DNA of 58,532 nucleotides from Nemertoderma westbladi (GCA_032718475.1 JAUCBJ010007802.1:1-58532); one strand, 5' to 3'. Shown: positions 11,440-22,920, numbered from the stretch's first letter. Translations and numbers: made by a program. The notes: generated by a model not told the origin, from the sequence alone.

Positions 11440-11874
11440 TTGGTTATTTCTGCATCTGCAAAGGAATCCCGCCATGATAGCCTCACCCGTCTGCCTGGCC
11501 GTAATTACGTGGTCCCAGGCGGTAACGTTGGGCACAAGATCGCAGACATCCTATCTACCGAGGTGGGTGGCTTTGCCAACGGTTCACTTCCCTCGGAGCG
11601 TTGCCTTTGCTCCATTACCACTATTTTTCAGCATGACCCAAATGTTTCCAAAAGCCCAGATGTGAGACGGACTTTACTGCGTCGAATCCAGATGTGGGAA
11701 TGCAACAAGTTTGACGCTTTAGTAGCAGATGCTGAGCGCTGTAGTGCCAAATTTCCATCTTCTCATGGTGCTGGACCACCAAACACTGCACGGAACTTCA
11801 ACAGAAAGATTCTCGAAGGAATGAACCGAGCTGCTGTGCGTTGTGCCACTAAGGTGCCTTTAGCCTTTGCTTAG
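11440..11874 (+). pseudogene. Retroelement-like conserved region, no RT present
   Basis: The 144-aa frame has the look of a conserved region that I recall upstream of the reverse transcriptase in some invertebrate retroelement ORFs: a Gly-rich start, RRIQMWECNKFDALVADAE, then ARNFNRKILEGMNRAAVR. It stops right after this block, with no reverse transcriptase following, so it is probably a fragment or decayed gene. A CTGTTACAG just upstream could be a splice acceptor. Identification rests on memory of the pattern. Confidence 0.35.
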
Positions 11875-12263
11875 GCCCTACTGCCAAACTCCACTCCTTT
11901 ACAAACTTGAAATTGTTCATAGGGTAGCATTAGTGTGTGTTAAATATTTTATACAGCTGATAGCTTTTTCAGTCAAGGTATGGGCCAATGTGAATTTAGA
12001 ACTAATTCCAAGTGAATGAACCTTAGTAATATTGTAGGCCTTTAACTGTAGTACTAAAATAATTGGTGTAATTAGAATCATGAGAGGGAAACGTAGGTTT
12101 AGAAAATTGGATTATTGTCAGGCCTTAAGGAACAAAGTGATTTAAAAAGTTAAATATTAGTATATTAATTAATTAATAGAATAAGTGTTCTGAAGATTTA
12201 CATCCCGCGTGCTTGCTAGAGGGAAATATTATTTAATCTCTATTCTATAGTATCAAGCCTGAC

Positions 12264-12268
12264 CTTGG
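12264..12268. repeat. 5-bp target site duplication CTTGG (left)
   Basis: CTTGG directly precedes the TGT of the left LTR and is repeated at 24331-24335 directly after the ACA of the right LTR. Five bases is usual for BEL/Pao integration. Confidence 0.9.
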
Positions 12269-13545
12269 TGTACGCGCTTTTATAGACCTTCAGCAGTTTA
12301 ACCTGCCGAAATTTATATGTCTTTATTGATAAACTGCCTTTTATAAGATGACAAGATTTAATACAAAAACAAACCAAAAACATTAGCCGAAGCCAGTCCA
12401 TGCGCGTCCAAATGACCCGTTTATAACACCGGGAGACTGGATTCGTGGGCTTAAATTTATTTGCGGTCAAGCCTACTGTATTATTCGATTGATTACTAAT
12501 ATATAATCTCTGACAAATATTATTCACTTTCGGGAAATATTAGCAGTTCCTTTTAGGACGTGGCGCTCTACCTATGTAAACAGAGTTATGACTGATACTA
12601 CACACAACGATATGGCTTAAATTTCAAGCATAGGGCGCATTCTTTAGGAATGCTTTATTATCAGATCCAATCACTTTACAATCACGCACGCTACCGGTAA
12701 CGCACAACACTGCTCACTGATATGCCGACAGTTACTGACTTTGATCAGGTATAAAGAGATATGCACTGGACTCAGGTAGTGTCTGTCAAACAACATTAGA
12801 TTCACTACAAACACAATAATAAAGTCGCAATTGTTGTACATAACCTTTCTCTCTAACCTGTAGTGTATCAAAGATATTGGGAAAATGTGGGTTGATTATT
12901 GATATTCTTCAACTAATAACATCCAATTATACTGATACAAATTACAAACAGTAAAAGCAGTATGACGGTAGGTTAAGATATAATTAGATTGCATTGAATT
13001 AAGATCGATATAAAGTGATATGAATCGAGTTGATTTGTTAATAGCGATAATAGCTATGCTTTCTATAATTTAGCCTACTAATGTTCTTACAAAAGGGCAG
13101 AAACATTGCGTCATTCCAGCCGATCTTCAGGCAGTATGGAACGACATAAACACTGAGTTTGGGAGCTGCTGTAGGTATCTCTTCAAGGAAAACGCAAATC
13201 GCCCTGATTGGTTGTTAGACCAAAACAAAGGAACCAGGAGTCCAATGAGAGCTCCCTCCACGTCATCATCCAGCTGGGAGATGTCGTAATCAGAATCCTT
13301 CCCTTGACATAGTGACAGTGAAATGCCGCATTGCGGGGTTTGTACCCTGCTACGTCCGCATAAAGCACACATTCAGAAGAATCTATTTTATGTCCGTTAA
13401 AAACACTTATACAGCACCCCGAGGGCTAGGGGATCAAATTATATCTGTAAACGCTTTTACAGCAGGTTTCAGAGTATTTTAGCGTATGGGGGGAAAACTG
13501 GATCGCGGGGCGAAGGACCAGTTGCATCCCACAGAAGCTTTTACA
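12269..13545 (-). repeat. 3' LTR of copy B
   Basis: Same length as 23054-24330 and apparently identical to it. Read on the - strand it begins TGTAAAAGC and ends GCGCGTACA. Frames inside it are shared by both LTRs and are not genes. Confidence 0.92.
12322..12327 (-). terminator. Poly(A) signal AATAAA in the 3' LTR
   Basis: AATAAAG on the - strand lies about 55 bases before the LTR end. It is a plausible cleavage signal for the element transcript and is repeated at 23107-23112 in the 5' LTR. Confidence 0.45.
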
Positions 13546-13553
13546 CCGCTCCC
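13546..13553 (-). other. Polypurine tract of copy B
   Basis: GGGAGCGG on the - strand abuts the 3' LTR, identical to the tract at 8556-8563 of copy A. Confidence 0.6.
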
Positions 13554-13571
13554 AGAAAATGGGATTGAAGT

Positions 13572-13877
13572 CTATAAAATATACGAGATCACAGTTTCTA
13601 ATATACATAAATACTCTAAACCGTTAGTCTTTCTTGCGCGGACGGCATTTACGCAGTTTTTTTTAAAGCTGGCCAGAGTCCCTTTCTCTTTGGGGCGAAC
13701 CACTTTACAAGGAGGGCTATAGCTCCTGGGTGAAAGGTGCAATATAATTGCATCAGAGGGTGCAGGCTTATAGTCGGGGTATCCGCCGTTTCGATATGCT
13801 TCTCCTCGAGCTGATTTTCCTCTGCTCGTCGGTGGATACATTCGTCCAAAAATCTCGCGGAGAATAGAGTCGTCCAA
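13572..13877 (-). pseudogene. Remnant of ORF B in copy B
   Basis: The frame matches the C-terminal ~60 residues of ORF B (SDAIILHLSPRSYSPP, then RPKEKGTLASFKK). A run of eight T on the + strand marks a one-base slip that shifts the last basic residues out of frame. The first ~530 residues, with the zinc knuckles, are missing; the sequence upstream (13880-14480) is not recognisably ORF B. The product is therefore not functional as a zinc-knuckle protein. Confidence 0.75.
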
Positions 13878-14491
13878 GTTCGATATCTTCTTAGAGATTA
13901 GTTTAAGTTATCTGAACAAACGCAGGTCTCCCTCCTGATCCCCGCGGAATAGCGTCCAACTCGTTTAGGACAACGCTCTCCTCTACCTTGATGACGGGTG
14001 GTAGCGGGTTAAACGGGAACGATCCCGATTACACGGTTGAATGGCAACAACGGGTGTCCGTGCCTCAATCCGGCCAGGTAAGATAGGCGGATATTCAGGG
14101 AGCCATTAACCTGAGTGCCACCAGCCAACGGCTCGGGCAACACTGGATCTCGGAACGGTAAGCACAGTTCATGAGGATCCGCGACACCACCAGGATCAAG
14201 AGTCCGAGGTCCAACCAAGGAAGGAGGAGGTCTGACCGAGCACTCCGGAACTCAGATCATAGGTCCACTCAAGGATCGCCCGAGCCGAGAAAGCGTGGGT
14301 GACACATCGAACAAGTTTCTCTCGAAACTCCCGCAAATACAGCGAGCAAACCATGTTTAAAGCTTCGTCTCCGTTGACGTTTATGTCTTTCCGTTTGTCG
14401 GCTGGTCCTAGGCATTCATCGCAACAATACCAAGACACACGTCCTGTAGGGGAAACGCGGGTGACACCCATTTGGTGTTACAATGCTTCCC

Positions 14492-14923
14492 TCAAGAATT
14501 CCAAACACACGCTGGAGCCACCGCGCTCATCCGCCTCCCGAACGTCTCCTCCCTCGCGTAGACTTCGAATAGAATTTTCGCATTCGAATTTAAGTTCATT
14601 GTTACGACTCCGCTGGGTAGGATATTTAAATAATACCATTTCCCTTTTGTGTTGACATAGTCCGTATCGGGTAAGTCGATAGAATAGCCGGTAGTTAAGA
14701 AGTCCATATACATACCATTAATATGCGTATAGCGAGCGGTGAACTTGCTACAGTCCAACCCACGCGCAAGTTGCTCCTGGGACATAGGTGGTTCGATATA
14801 ACTACCATCGTCCTCGGTAGTAGTTGGATCAGCTTCACCGCGTATCAAGCTATCCACAAACGCTTGTAAAGGTAGAGTATATCCCTCTCTAATACCAAGA
14901 TCATCTTCTATCAACTCCGTCAT
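14492..14923 (-). pseudogene. Truncated ORF A in copy B
   Basis: The first ~80 residues follow ORF A of copy A closely (MTELIEDDLGIRE at the start, EPPMSQEQLARG further on). After that the frame diverges and ends at 143 aa. The next frame (14196-14471) has only weak resemblance to the rest of ORF A. It is either a diverged subfamily or a decayed copy. Confidence 0.7.
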
Positions 14924-15407
14924 ATCTGTTATATGAGTTTACCAATATTAGAAGGAGTTTGGCTTTAGGCGAGCAGGCGTCGCTGCCTACCCCTCTCTGC
15001 CCCCGGACAGTGGGATCCTCAGCGCCGATGCACCGTTGTCGCGTGTTTACGCCAACGTTGTGGCAACAGCACGACAACGATAACCGGCACAAGTCACTCC
15101 ACTGTCCGTCCCAAAGTCTTGAAATCACTTGAGGTTCTTGCTATGGGAGAGTTGGGCTACTTTACAATTGCGACTAGCTACGGTAAACACACTTTAGCAG
15201 TAACATTCACCTACAAACGCACAAATTCCACACAACAGCTACCAACTACAATCATACAGGCCACTTGTCCGTTAGTCAGTGCTTTCCAAAATGTCACGTT
15301 GTTATTGTGTATCCTTGGATACCAACAGTGTGCTATGTAATCACTATGCTAGGCAATGGGCAAGCTTTCTATTGTTCTGTTAACTCGTTTCTAATTCTAG
15401 CGTGGGT

Positions 15408-15421
15408 GTTGCTATGGTGAC
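15408..15421 (-). promoter_or_regulatory. X-box (RFX-type) motif in retrotransposon copy B
   Basis: On the - strand this reads GTCACCATAGCAAC, a mismatch-free X-box half-site pair. It is the counterpart of 358-371, and differs from it by one base that the consensus allows. Confidence 0.4.
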
Positions 15422-15747
15422 ATTATGTAAAGCTAGCGGTAGAATTAGGGTAATTCTCATGCATACAGATCTGGGATGCTGTTTGATAGTAAGTCTTTAA
15501 TTTGTCAATATCCTCTTTATACATGATTTTAGGAATTTTATCGGCTATTGACTATATGTTGGAGATTCTCGCACTCTAGCACACTCAATAGGGTGAATCT
15601 CCGCTCCCGTGATCTATTAATTAGTGGAATTTTGGGAATATTAGAAATTGTGCAAAATGACAATTTATTAAATTCATAAAAATATGAATTTTAAACTTAT
15701 TCCCTTGAATTTAATTATTTGATGGTAAAATTGACACAATTTTGATT

Positions 15748-16004
15748 CCAGAACATATCTGGGGACATAAGATCCTTAATTCTATAAAATGGTCTTTTAA
15801 GAATACCGGTAAGTGCTACGATATCTTAATTGACTAGAAATTTTAAAGGATCTGAATTTGACAGATTTAATAAATATTAAATTAATATTTAAGATGGGCA
15901 CCGATTTATTCCAGAACTTGTCTGGGGACGTTAACCACTGATTCTAGAATTTGTCTTTCAAGTATATCGGTGGGTGCCACGATATCTTAATCGACTAGAA
16001 TTAC
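15748..16004. repeat. Two direct copies of a ~95-bp block, period ~163 bp
   Basis: TTCCAGAACATATCTGGGGA to CTAGAAATT (15748-15843) recurs, diverged, as TTCCAGAACTTGTCTGGGGA to CTAGAATT (15911-16004). It lies between the gag-protease frame and ORF A. The first copy is also present at the left edge of the window in copy A. Confidence 0.7.
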
Positions 16005-16541
16005 AGATGGTCAAAAAGGTTTAACAGATTTATTTTGCGTTATACGCTACTGTTAAAGGGACATCACGCTACTATATGTATTATTTAATATAGGTAGAAG
16101 AGCAATATCGCACAAGGCAATGTCAGTGTGAAGAGGCAAGTCGTTTCCAAGGTCTACCCAGAGCTTGGTTTAGCCGAGACACGAGGATCTGAACTTTGCA
16201 TTCCTAATACTCTGCCTACCAATAGTACTGAAAATATAGTAGTGGCTTTATTGTACTTTAATAAGTACGGACATTTCATCTTACTGTAGTCTCGCATTTA
16301 TAATATAATACGAACAGTAAGGAAAGAGAAAATAATTATTTCTCGCCGTCGCACTAAGTATATTATGTAATTACGTAATAAACACTAATATATTGCACTA
16401 ATCTACTAAATAATCTAAAATAACACTCTACTAAATAAAATTAAATAAAACGATTATAATAAAATACATAGTAATACATACATAAATATAAAATAAAAAC
16501 AAATATAAAATAATATAGTCACACACCCACTCCATATATTA
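16005..16541. other. Non-coding stretch between gag-protease and the interior repeats
   Basis: AT-rich, with many stops in all frames. It is inside copy B, just 3' of the gag-protease stop, where reverse transcriptase, RNase H and integrase would be in a full BEL element. No trace of those motifs is visible. Confidence 0.6.
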
Positions 16542-19500
16542 TTACGTGATGGAGTCCCTAGATATTTGTCGAATTAGGGAAGTGGTCGTAGGAAGAGTAT
16601 CTTGCCTTCCATGGTTTCCGGACAGTTTTCGGTCTCTTCCCGGTAAACCTAAACGACCAGCTGGGCGATTAGGCCGTCGTGATATTTCCTCCGCTCCCTT
16701 GGCCTGTCTAATCTCCGCCGAGGCAAGACGAGGAGGCCATTCTTCTTCTTCTTTACTTAGGGAGTCGGGTCCACCCAACCAGCCGGGAGTATCTATCCGT
16801 TCTTGAGGAGTTACTCCTCTGGAAGCGATGTCGGCTAGATTAATCGTCTCGGGTCGATGTCTCCATTGATCTACATTGGAGTTGATATCGTCGCTATCTG
16901 AGGAGTATGTTGTTCCCTCAGTGGCTTCGTCCACCTCACTGCTCTCCTCTTCCCAAGCTTTTACTTGAAGTATCCGGTCTTGTGGCAGTCTTTCTTCAAG
17001 GGTTCTGCGGGAAGGGCCAGTGAAGTACCAACCTACTCGAGTTCTTACCGCATAAGGTTGTAATGGCTGCGGTTGAGCAGGCCGTTTCTCTAACGTCTCG
17101 AGCGCCTCATGCGCGTTTTGGCCGATAAGGATTTGTACTCCAGGATAATCAGTTTGGAATCGAGGTATTCCCAAATGTTGGATGTTCTCGTCCTCGTCCC
17201 AGTCATAAGGTTCTACTTGAGTAGTAGCGAAGTTCTTTATTGCCACCATTTTTACTGACTCTATACTTTGTTCCCCTAATTTATCCTGTGGAGTGGACAA
17301 TGCGCCGAGATAATAATCTGCCATTAAGGTAGATTTCCAAACCTGCATAATTCCGGACATATTTAACTTAGTTCGGAATTTGGGTTGTCCAGCAAAAATA
17401 TCCTCGGCTAACTCCTTGTCGATGAATGTTCCGGTGCTACCTGAGTCAAGGAGGGCGTTCACTATGTAACTTTTGTTGGGACCGTGAACTCTTACCTGGA
17501 CTACCGGAAATTCTCGTATTCCTATGTTGGATGTTGGAGTTTTCCGAGATGGTTGCTTGTCCAAGGAGGTTGATGGAAACTCCGTGTCGTTATCCTTTTC
17601 GTACGTAAGTGCTCGATACACTGCGGTGTTTATTAGATAACAGGATTCGTTGGCATCAGAGAATTCGTCAGTATAGAATCCTTCCCACTCAGAACTTTGG
17701 TCAGTGTCGTTCACATCACTGAATTGGACATGTAATTTGGGCTCACTTACCTGACTCGGGTGGTTTCGTTCGAATTCTGTGTGCAATAAGCTATGATGTT
17801 TCGCGCCGCACTTAGCACACCTTGCGTCAGAGTAACAGGTTCGCCGCTGGTGTCCGCGTCTGAGACAGTTATAACACAACCGCTTATCCCACAGGACTCC
17901 ACGTCTATCTGCCAGGGATTTCTTTTGGAATTCCGCACACGCACTCAAACGGTGGGGCCCGTCGCACAGCGCACATTTTGGTTTGATGTTACTCACTTTA
18001 ACTTGGGCAATGCTGTGCACTTTCGCTCGTTCTTCGGGCTTGCTTACCTGAATTCCTTTGGGAGACTGAGGAGGGGTCTTGGTAAGCTTGTCTCTCCTAT
18101 CATTGGTTCGAGGCTGGTATTTACTTACGTCTCTCGGGGTTTTGTGGTCATCGTAGGATCTTGCTGTGTCTTTCCCGCTGTCCTCTTCATGGGAGGTCTG
18201 GCTTTCGCCGTCGTCAGTATAACATACTGGTGTTACCCTTCTCCTAGAAACGGGTTTCTCACTTACCTTATCTTCCGATGTTTTTTCCCTGGATTGCTTT
18301 ATTAATTGTAGTTTGACCTCACGGTCTAGGAATGACATGAGATCCGCCATGGTGGGGCTCCGTCGTTGTTGCTCCATCATATACAACACTTTCTTGTCCC
18401 AGCGAGTACATACTCCACCCTTTGGTAAAGTAGAGACTATGGCTCCAATAACCATGGAACTCTGATATTCATGGGACTTACCTAACCAATCCAATTGCCT
18501 ACAGATTTCTTGAATCTCATCGGAAAACTCTATAATCTCGTTACTAAGGAACTTTCGGGGAGCTACCAGTTTTGCATACAAATACTTAGCGATATTATCC
18601 TTATTACCATACCTGGTGTTTAATGTATCCCAGACTTGTCTTAGTCCATTTGGATGTCCAATAAACTTCAACGCCATTAACTTGGGGGGTCCTTCCAAAC
18701 ATTTGATGAGGAATCTCAGTTTCTCTCCGCTAGATAGTACAGAGTTCTGTATGCTATCTTCATAATATTCTTTAAAAGGTAACCATTTCATCTCATCACC
18801 GTTGAATTTGACAATTTCTCCCACTTTGACCGCTTGGCGGGCTTCTGTTCTAGCCATCTGACGCGTAAAGCTTTCTTGGGCCATCGTGTTATTTAATATC
18901 GAATTATCGGTATATAAATTTTGCGGATTATTATCAGGTCTATAGGGAATATCATTACTCACAGGTTTGTAATCTCCTTTAATAGGGTTTACTATAGGAG
19001 TTTCTACATCGCTAGCAGTATATATGCGTATAGGCGACACACCTTGCGCATGATACACTTCAGACCTAGCAGGTTGACACAGGGTTACAGGGGGTGTTTC
19101 TACTTTACTAGCAGTATATATGCGTGTAGGCGACACACCTCGCGCATGATACACTTCAGACCTAGCAGGTTGACACAGGGTTACAGGGGGTGTTGGTATT
19201 CCCCTTTGTATATTGACTAATTTGTCGCGCTCTAATGCGATATTTTGCTGCACTTCTTGCAGCTCTATCCTACTATCCCTTACGGTTCCCTTGAGTTGGT
19301 AGACAGTCCCTTCTAAGTCCCGGATCTGTTGCGAGGAACAGTCCCGCTGTTCCCGCATTTGACCGAGCAAGAGACTCATCTCCCGCCGTCCCTTCTCCAC
19401 CCACTCGACCGCCGAAGCGGGAGTCGCCAACGTTGTAGCGGGCCGTATCGGGGCGACGGGAGACAGATCTTGTATGTCTCTCTCGGTCTCCAGAACCGGG

Positions 19501-20891
19501 GCTTGGGCTGCTCCACCAGGTGCCGTTAGTTTAATAGTACTGTGTAAAGGGAATTTGGTAGTAGGTTTGGGGAGTACAGGGGTCTCTCTCACCGAAGTGG
19601 TGTTTTCTAGAACAGGCCTAATTATTTCCGGCTCATCTACTATAGTAGGGAGTCTGGTAATGGTAATAGTTTGGTCTGTGGGTTCTGTACTCGCTACTGA
19701 AGTGCTAGATATTTGTCTTCTAACAGCTGGAGGCAAATCAGGCAATCTCTGACGTGGAGACATTCTTTTACGCCGACTGAGACGAGATCTATTTCCTCCA
19801 CCTTCAGGGTCGGTAGTGTCTCCTTCCTCCGATGATGTATATCCTTGGCGTTTCGAAGTAGATCGACTCAGTATCTTCATTCGACTTTCTGTGAGGCGTT
19901 TATCGATGTAATCATGTGTCTCTTGCAGATTGGCCAACTCTAGTTGGGCAATTTCTTCAGACGCTCTCTTTTCTGCTTCTACCGCCGCTGCCTTTCTTTC
20001 GGCCTCTGCTGCTGCCACTGCAGTCTTTCTTTCTGCCTCTGCTTCCGCTGCTACCGCTTTTGCTGCTTTTCGATCTGCCTCTGCTTCCGCTGCTGCCGCT
20101 GCTGCTGCTTTTCGATCTGCCTCTGCTTCCGCTGCAGCTGCTTTTCGATCTGCCTCTGCTTCCGCTGCTGCCGCTGCTACTGCTTTTCGATCTTCTATTC
20201 GTTTTTTCTGGACTTGTGCTTCCTGGGCTCTAGCGATGCGTCTTTCCTCATCAAATTTAGCTTGATCTTTAGCTAACATCTCAGCATCGAGGTCGTCCAA
20301 CACACGCTTAGCTCCTGCACTATTAGGTGAAAATCCATGCAGTCTTCTTCTCAACTCCTTGTCTCCTATGAATCGCTGATAATCTGACAAATAGGTATCA
20401 ATTGCATCTCTCTTTTGCGGTCCCTCTGTTGATGTTAATTCGCTTTCCACTTCGCTTTCCACTTCGCTTTCTACTTGAGAAGAAGGGGCGTCAGTTGATT
20501 CTCCAAAGGTTGGCCGCTCATCACAAGCCGTATCCACCATTTTCGCTCCGCGTTCGGGCGTCCGCTCAACAGTCTCCGAACTACTGGAGCTATCGGGTCG
20601 CTGGGGACTAGGTTCGTGATCAGGATGTTGCTGCGATAGGACAGCTTCCTCTAGGTTCCGTTTTACCTGGGCCCGAGTGCCTATGATAGACCTATGGTGG
20701 ATTAGCCTAGGGTCTGATACTACTACTGTAGGGCTAGGGATGACCTTGCTTACAGTAGGAGGGGACTTGGACTTCGGTCTCAGACGTTCTATACTCTTAG
20801 CTGAGTCCCAGATCTTTTTAAGACCCTGTCTAACACTCGTTCTAGCACTTTCTAAGAAACTATCTGACAGTGATTGGGTTTGTTCAGCCAT
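16542..20891 (-). CDS. BEL/Pao Gag-protease polyprotein, 1449 aa, pol deleted
   Basis: The open frame starts at ATG 20891. Residues ~210-310 form a charged Ala/Glu repeat (units of AEAEADRKAAA type), probably helical. Near ~600 a ~33-residue unit (TLCQPARSEVYHA core) is duplicated in tandem. At ~690-865 there is a DUF1759-like Gag core (FNGDEMKW, LRFLIKCLEGPPK, RQVWDTL). At ~968-1035 there are zinc knuckles (CALCDGPH, CYNCLRRGH, CAKCGAKHH). At ~1149 there is a DUF1758-type aspartic protease, LLDSGSTGTFID. Soon after, the sequence jumps to INLADIASRG and WLGGPDSL, which in BEL elements follow RNase H. Reverse transcriptase and RNase H are thus deleted in frame, and integrase is absent. The Gag and protease appear usable. 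Confidence 0.9.
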   Translation of the reverse strand: MAEQTQSLSDSFLESARTSVRQGLKKIWDSAKSIERLRPKSKSPPTVSKVIPSPTVVVSDPRLIHHRSIIGTRAQVKRNLEEAVLSQQHPDHEPSPQRPDSSSSSETVERTPERGAKMVDTACDERPTFGESTDAPSSQVESEVESEVESELTSTEGPQKRDAIDTYLSDYQRFIGDKELRRRLHGFSPNSAGAKRVLDDLDAEMLAKDQAKFDEERRIARAQEAQVQKKRIEDRKAVAAAAAEAEADRKAAAAEAEADRKAAAAAAAEAEADRKAAKAVAAEAEAERKTAVAAAEAERKAAAVEAEKRASEEIAQLELANLQETHDYIDKRLTESRMKILSRSTSKRQGYTSSEEGDTTDPEGGGNRSRLSRRKRMSPRQRLPDLPPAVRRQISSTSVASTEPTDQTITITRLPTIVDEPEIIRPVLENTTSVRETPVLPKPTTKFPLHSTIKLTAPGGAAQAPVLETERDIQDLSPVAPIRPATTLATPASAVEWVEKGRREMSLLLGQMREQRDCSSQQIRDLEGTVYQLKGTVRDSRIELQEVQQNIALERDKLVNIQRGIPTPPVTLCQPARSEVYHARGVSPTRIYTASKVETPPVTLCQPARSEVYHAQGVSPIRIYTASDVETPIVNPIKGDYKPVSNDIPYRPDNNPQNLYTDNSILNNTMAQESFTRQMARTEARQAVKVGEIVKFNGDEMKWLPFKEYYEDSIQNSVLSSGEKLRFLIKCLEGPPKLMALKFIGHPNGLRQVWDTLNTRYGNKDNIAKYLYAKLVAPRKFLSNEIIEFSDEIQEICRQLDWLGKSHEYQSSMVIGAIVSTLPKGGVCTRWDKKVLYMMEQQRRSPTMADLMSFLDREVKLQLIKQSREKTSEDKVSEKPVSRRRVTPVCYTDDGESQTSHEEDSGKDTARSYDDHKTPRDVSKYQPRTNDRRDKLTKTPPQSPKGIQVSKPEERAKVHSIAQVKVSNIKPKCALCDGPHRLSACAEFQKKSLADRRGVLWDKRLCYNCLRRGHQRRTCYSDARCAKCGAKHHSLLHTEFERNHPSQVSEPKLHVQFSDVNDTDQSSEWEGFYTDEFSDANESCYLINTAVYRALTYEKDNDTEFPSTSLDKQPSRKTPTSNIGIREFPVVQVRVHGPNKSYIVNALLDSGSTGTFIDKELAEDIFAGQPKFRTKLNMSGIMQVWKSTLMADYYLGALSTPQDKLGEQSIESVKMVAIKNFATTQVEPYDWDEDENIQHLGIPRFQTDYPGVQILIGQNAHEALETLEKRPAQPQPLQPYAVRTRVGWYFTGPSRRTLEERLPQDRILQVKAWEEESSEVDEATEGTTYSSDSDDINSNVDQWRHRPETINLADIASRGVTPQERIDTPGWLGGPDSLSKEEEEWPPRLASAEIRQAKGAEEISRRPNRPAGRLGLPGRDRKLSGNHGRQDTLPTTTSLIRQISRDSIT

Positions 20892-22230
20892 GTTTGATTG
20901 TACAGTTGAATGCCTACTGCTATAGTTACAGTTAAAGCAAGTCTAGTAATTCAGTAAGACTGTTGGCCTAGTACCGGTAATTAATTGCAATATATTAGAA
21001 TACCGGTATACACTTATAGTATATATAAGTATAACAGACTAGATTTGTCACAGAGTACCGATATATAATTTTAGCACAAATATATATAAATATATAATAG
21101 GCCTATCGTGAATACCGGTATACAGCTGACACTTATAGTATATATAAGTATAATTATTACTAGAATTAATTACAGAATACCGGTATGATTTCAGCTCAAA
21201 TTTATAGAAATAAATATAATAAACCTATTAGAGATACCGGTATATCAATTATTTAGGATAATTGAATTTCTGAAATTATAAGTTACTTAGTTACTTGAGT
21301 TTACTTTGTTACCGTTATGCAAGCAGTAGTCCAACTGATATTGTGACCTACTTGTTGTATGGCAGGCCTACTGATTTATAAATCTTTGGAGTTGATTTAT
21401 AATATATATATATACCCTGATAAGGGATTTCGTTACAAGATTGAAATAGGTGTTACTATTTCCGGCAAAATACCACTACACAGAAGCTAAGCGCTTTCAG
21501 TGAAGTACTACTTATGGGACACTAAACAGAATAATTCTACTGGCCTACGTTACTTATTTACTAGTTACTTACTATTGGTGAGATTACAATCTCTAATAAA
21601 CACACAAAACGTTACGTACAGAAAATTTTTAGGGCAATTTTACAGGGAAACTACTAACCAGTCTAACAAAGGGTTAGATCTTCTGGCTATTACAACGAAC
21701 AGGATACTACGGTATTTGAAAATAATAAGTAGAAGTAAATACTGCGTTGTCTAGATAGGAAAGTACCACCGCCTGACGACCTACAGCCGTATCGCTATAG
21801 GTACAACGTTATGTATCTACGGAGTGTTCCTACCTAGAAGTTAATTACCGCCGTCTACCAGAACGAGCGTGCCTATTAACCACTTTACAACACAATAATG
21901 CCTACACTAATTACTTTCGGAAAGCACTGTACACTAAACCCTAAATTAGGTACAGGTACTTGTAAAAACAGATAACCAGTAGTTAAATATACTTGAACAG
22001 TTAAAAGAACCACAGCATCTGCTGGAGTGACCGGGGCACTGAGTCACCAGTCTTTACCTACGCCAAGCAGCCCGTGTAGTACTGGGGTTAATTTAACTAT
22101 AACGGTATGTATAACAAACACAATTACTGTAGGAATAAACTTGGGGACATGAATGTTGCGAGTAATCGCATAAACTCTGAATAATAAATATTACGCTACC
22201 CGTACAGAATACTCAAATAAAATACAAACC

Positions 22231-22736
22231 GGATGCTGACAAACTACCATTAAGCCTAAATAAACCACAGGATGTGCAGATTCCGAAACTTGTTAGTGAG
22301 TATGCGTGCTAATACGGTAGCGCGGCTTATTCTTTACAGGGGTTGACCTTACAACTTACGAGTTGCCCCAACTTACTAACTGGCACCTATCAGACTCTCT
22401 ACACACGCGGCAATCTCTTCAGACCCAACAACAGCTAGGCAACAATCCAGCCTACAAAATATCTAAATAATACTATTACGGTATCTGAACGGACTATACA
22501 GACAGTACAGTATAAACGCTGACGGACTACTATCAAGCCTAAATAACCACAGTATATGCAGATTCCGAAACTTGTTAGTGAGTATGCGTGCTAATAAGGT
22601 AGCGCGGCTTATTCTTTACAGGGGTTGACCTTACAACTTACGAGTTGCCCCAACTTACTAACTGGCACCTATCAGACTCTCTACACACGCTGTAATCTTC
22701 AAGCCTAACAACAGTCAGACAACAGTCCAGCCTACA
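22231..22736. repeat. Direct duplication, ~225-bp copies, period ~283 bp
   Basis: The copies at 22231-22456 and 22518-22736 share GATTCCGAAACTTGTTAGTG, GCGCGGCTTATTCTTTACAG and CTGGCACCTATCAGACTC with few differences, separated by about 60 unshared bases. Confidence 0.8.
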
Positions 22737-22920
22737 ATGATCTGAACAATCTGAGCAGACTTACACGTCTTCAGCTCAATATTAACTTACTAGGAAATAA
22801 AAACTGACAGAAATAAACCTAAGTAAAATCCCAATAAAAACCAGGCGTCCCCGATTTAGTATCAAGACCTACCGGTATACAATAATCAAAATCGAATAAT
22901 ACTAATGTACTTGCACAGCA

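Larger units (their letters stand above)
9771..12263. other. Spacer between the two LTR elements, with coding remnants
   Basis: No intact gene is visible. The stretch holds a Cys-rich remnant (10089-10313), a retroelement-like remnant (11440-11874), a short tandem ACTTGCAACTAAT near 10870, and a TATATAA near 10740. It ends in the CTTGG duplication of copy B. Confidence 0.6.

Noticed and set aside
12240-13372. Several small - strand frames repeated at 23025-24157
   Set aside because: They are inside the LTRs, identical because the LTRs are identical, and lack codon character.
1-15785. A giant (15.8 kb) Maverick-like transposon with long terminal inverted repeats
   Set aside because: The inverted ends are two copies of one LTR element in opposite orientation. 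LTRs, purine tracts and the CTTGG duplication explain the pattern, and no Maverick genes (polymerase B, integrase, capsid) are present.
19916-20276. Leucine-, alanine- or cysteine-rich frames on the + strand
   Set aside because: They are antisense shadows of the Ala/Glu repeat of the Gag frame.
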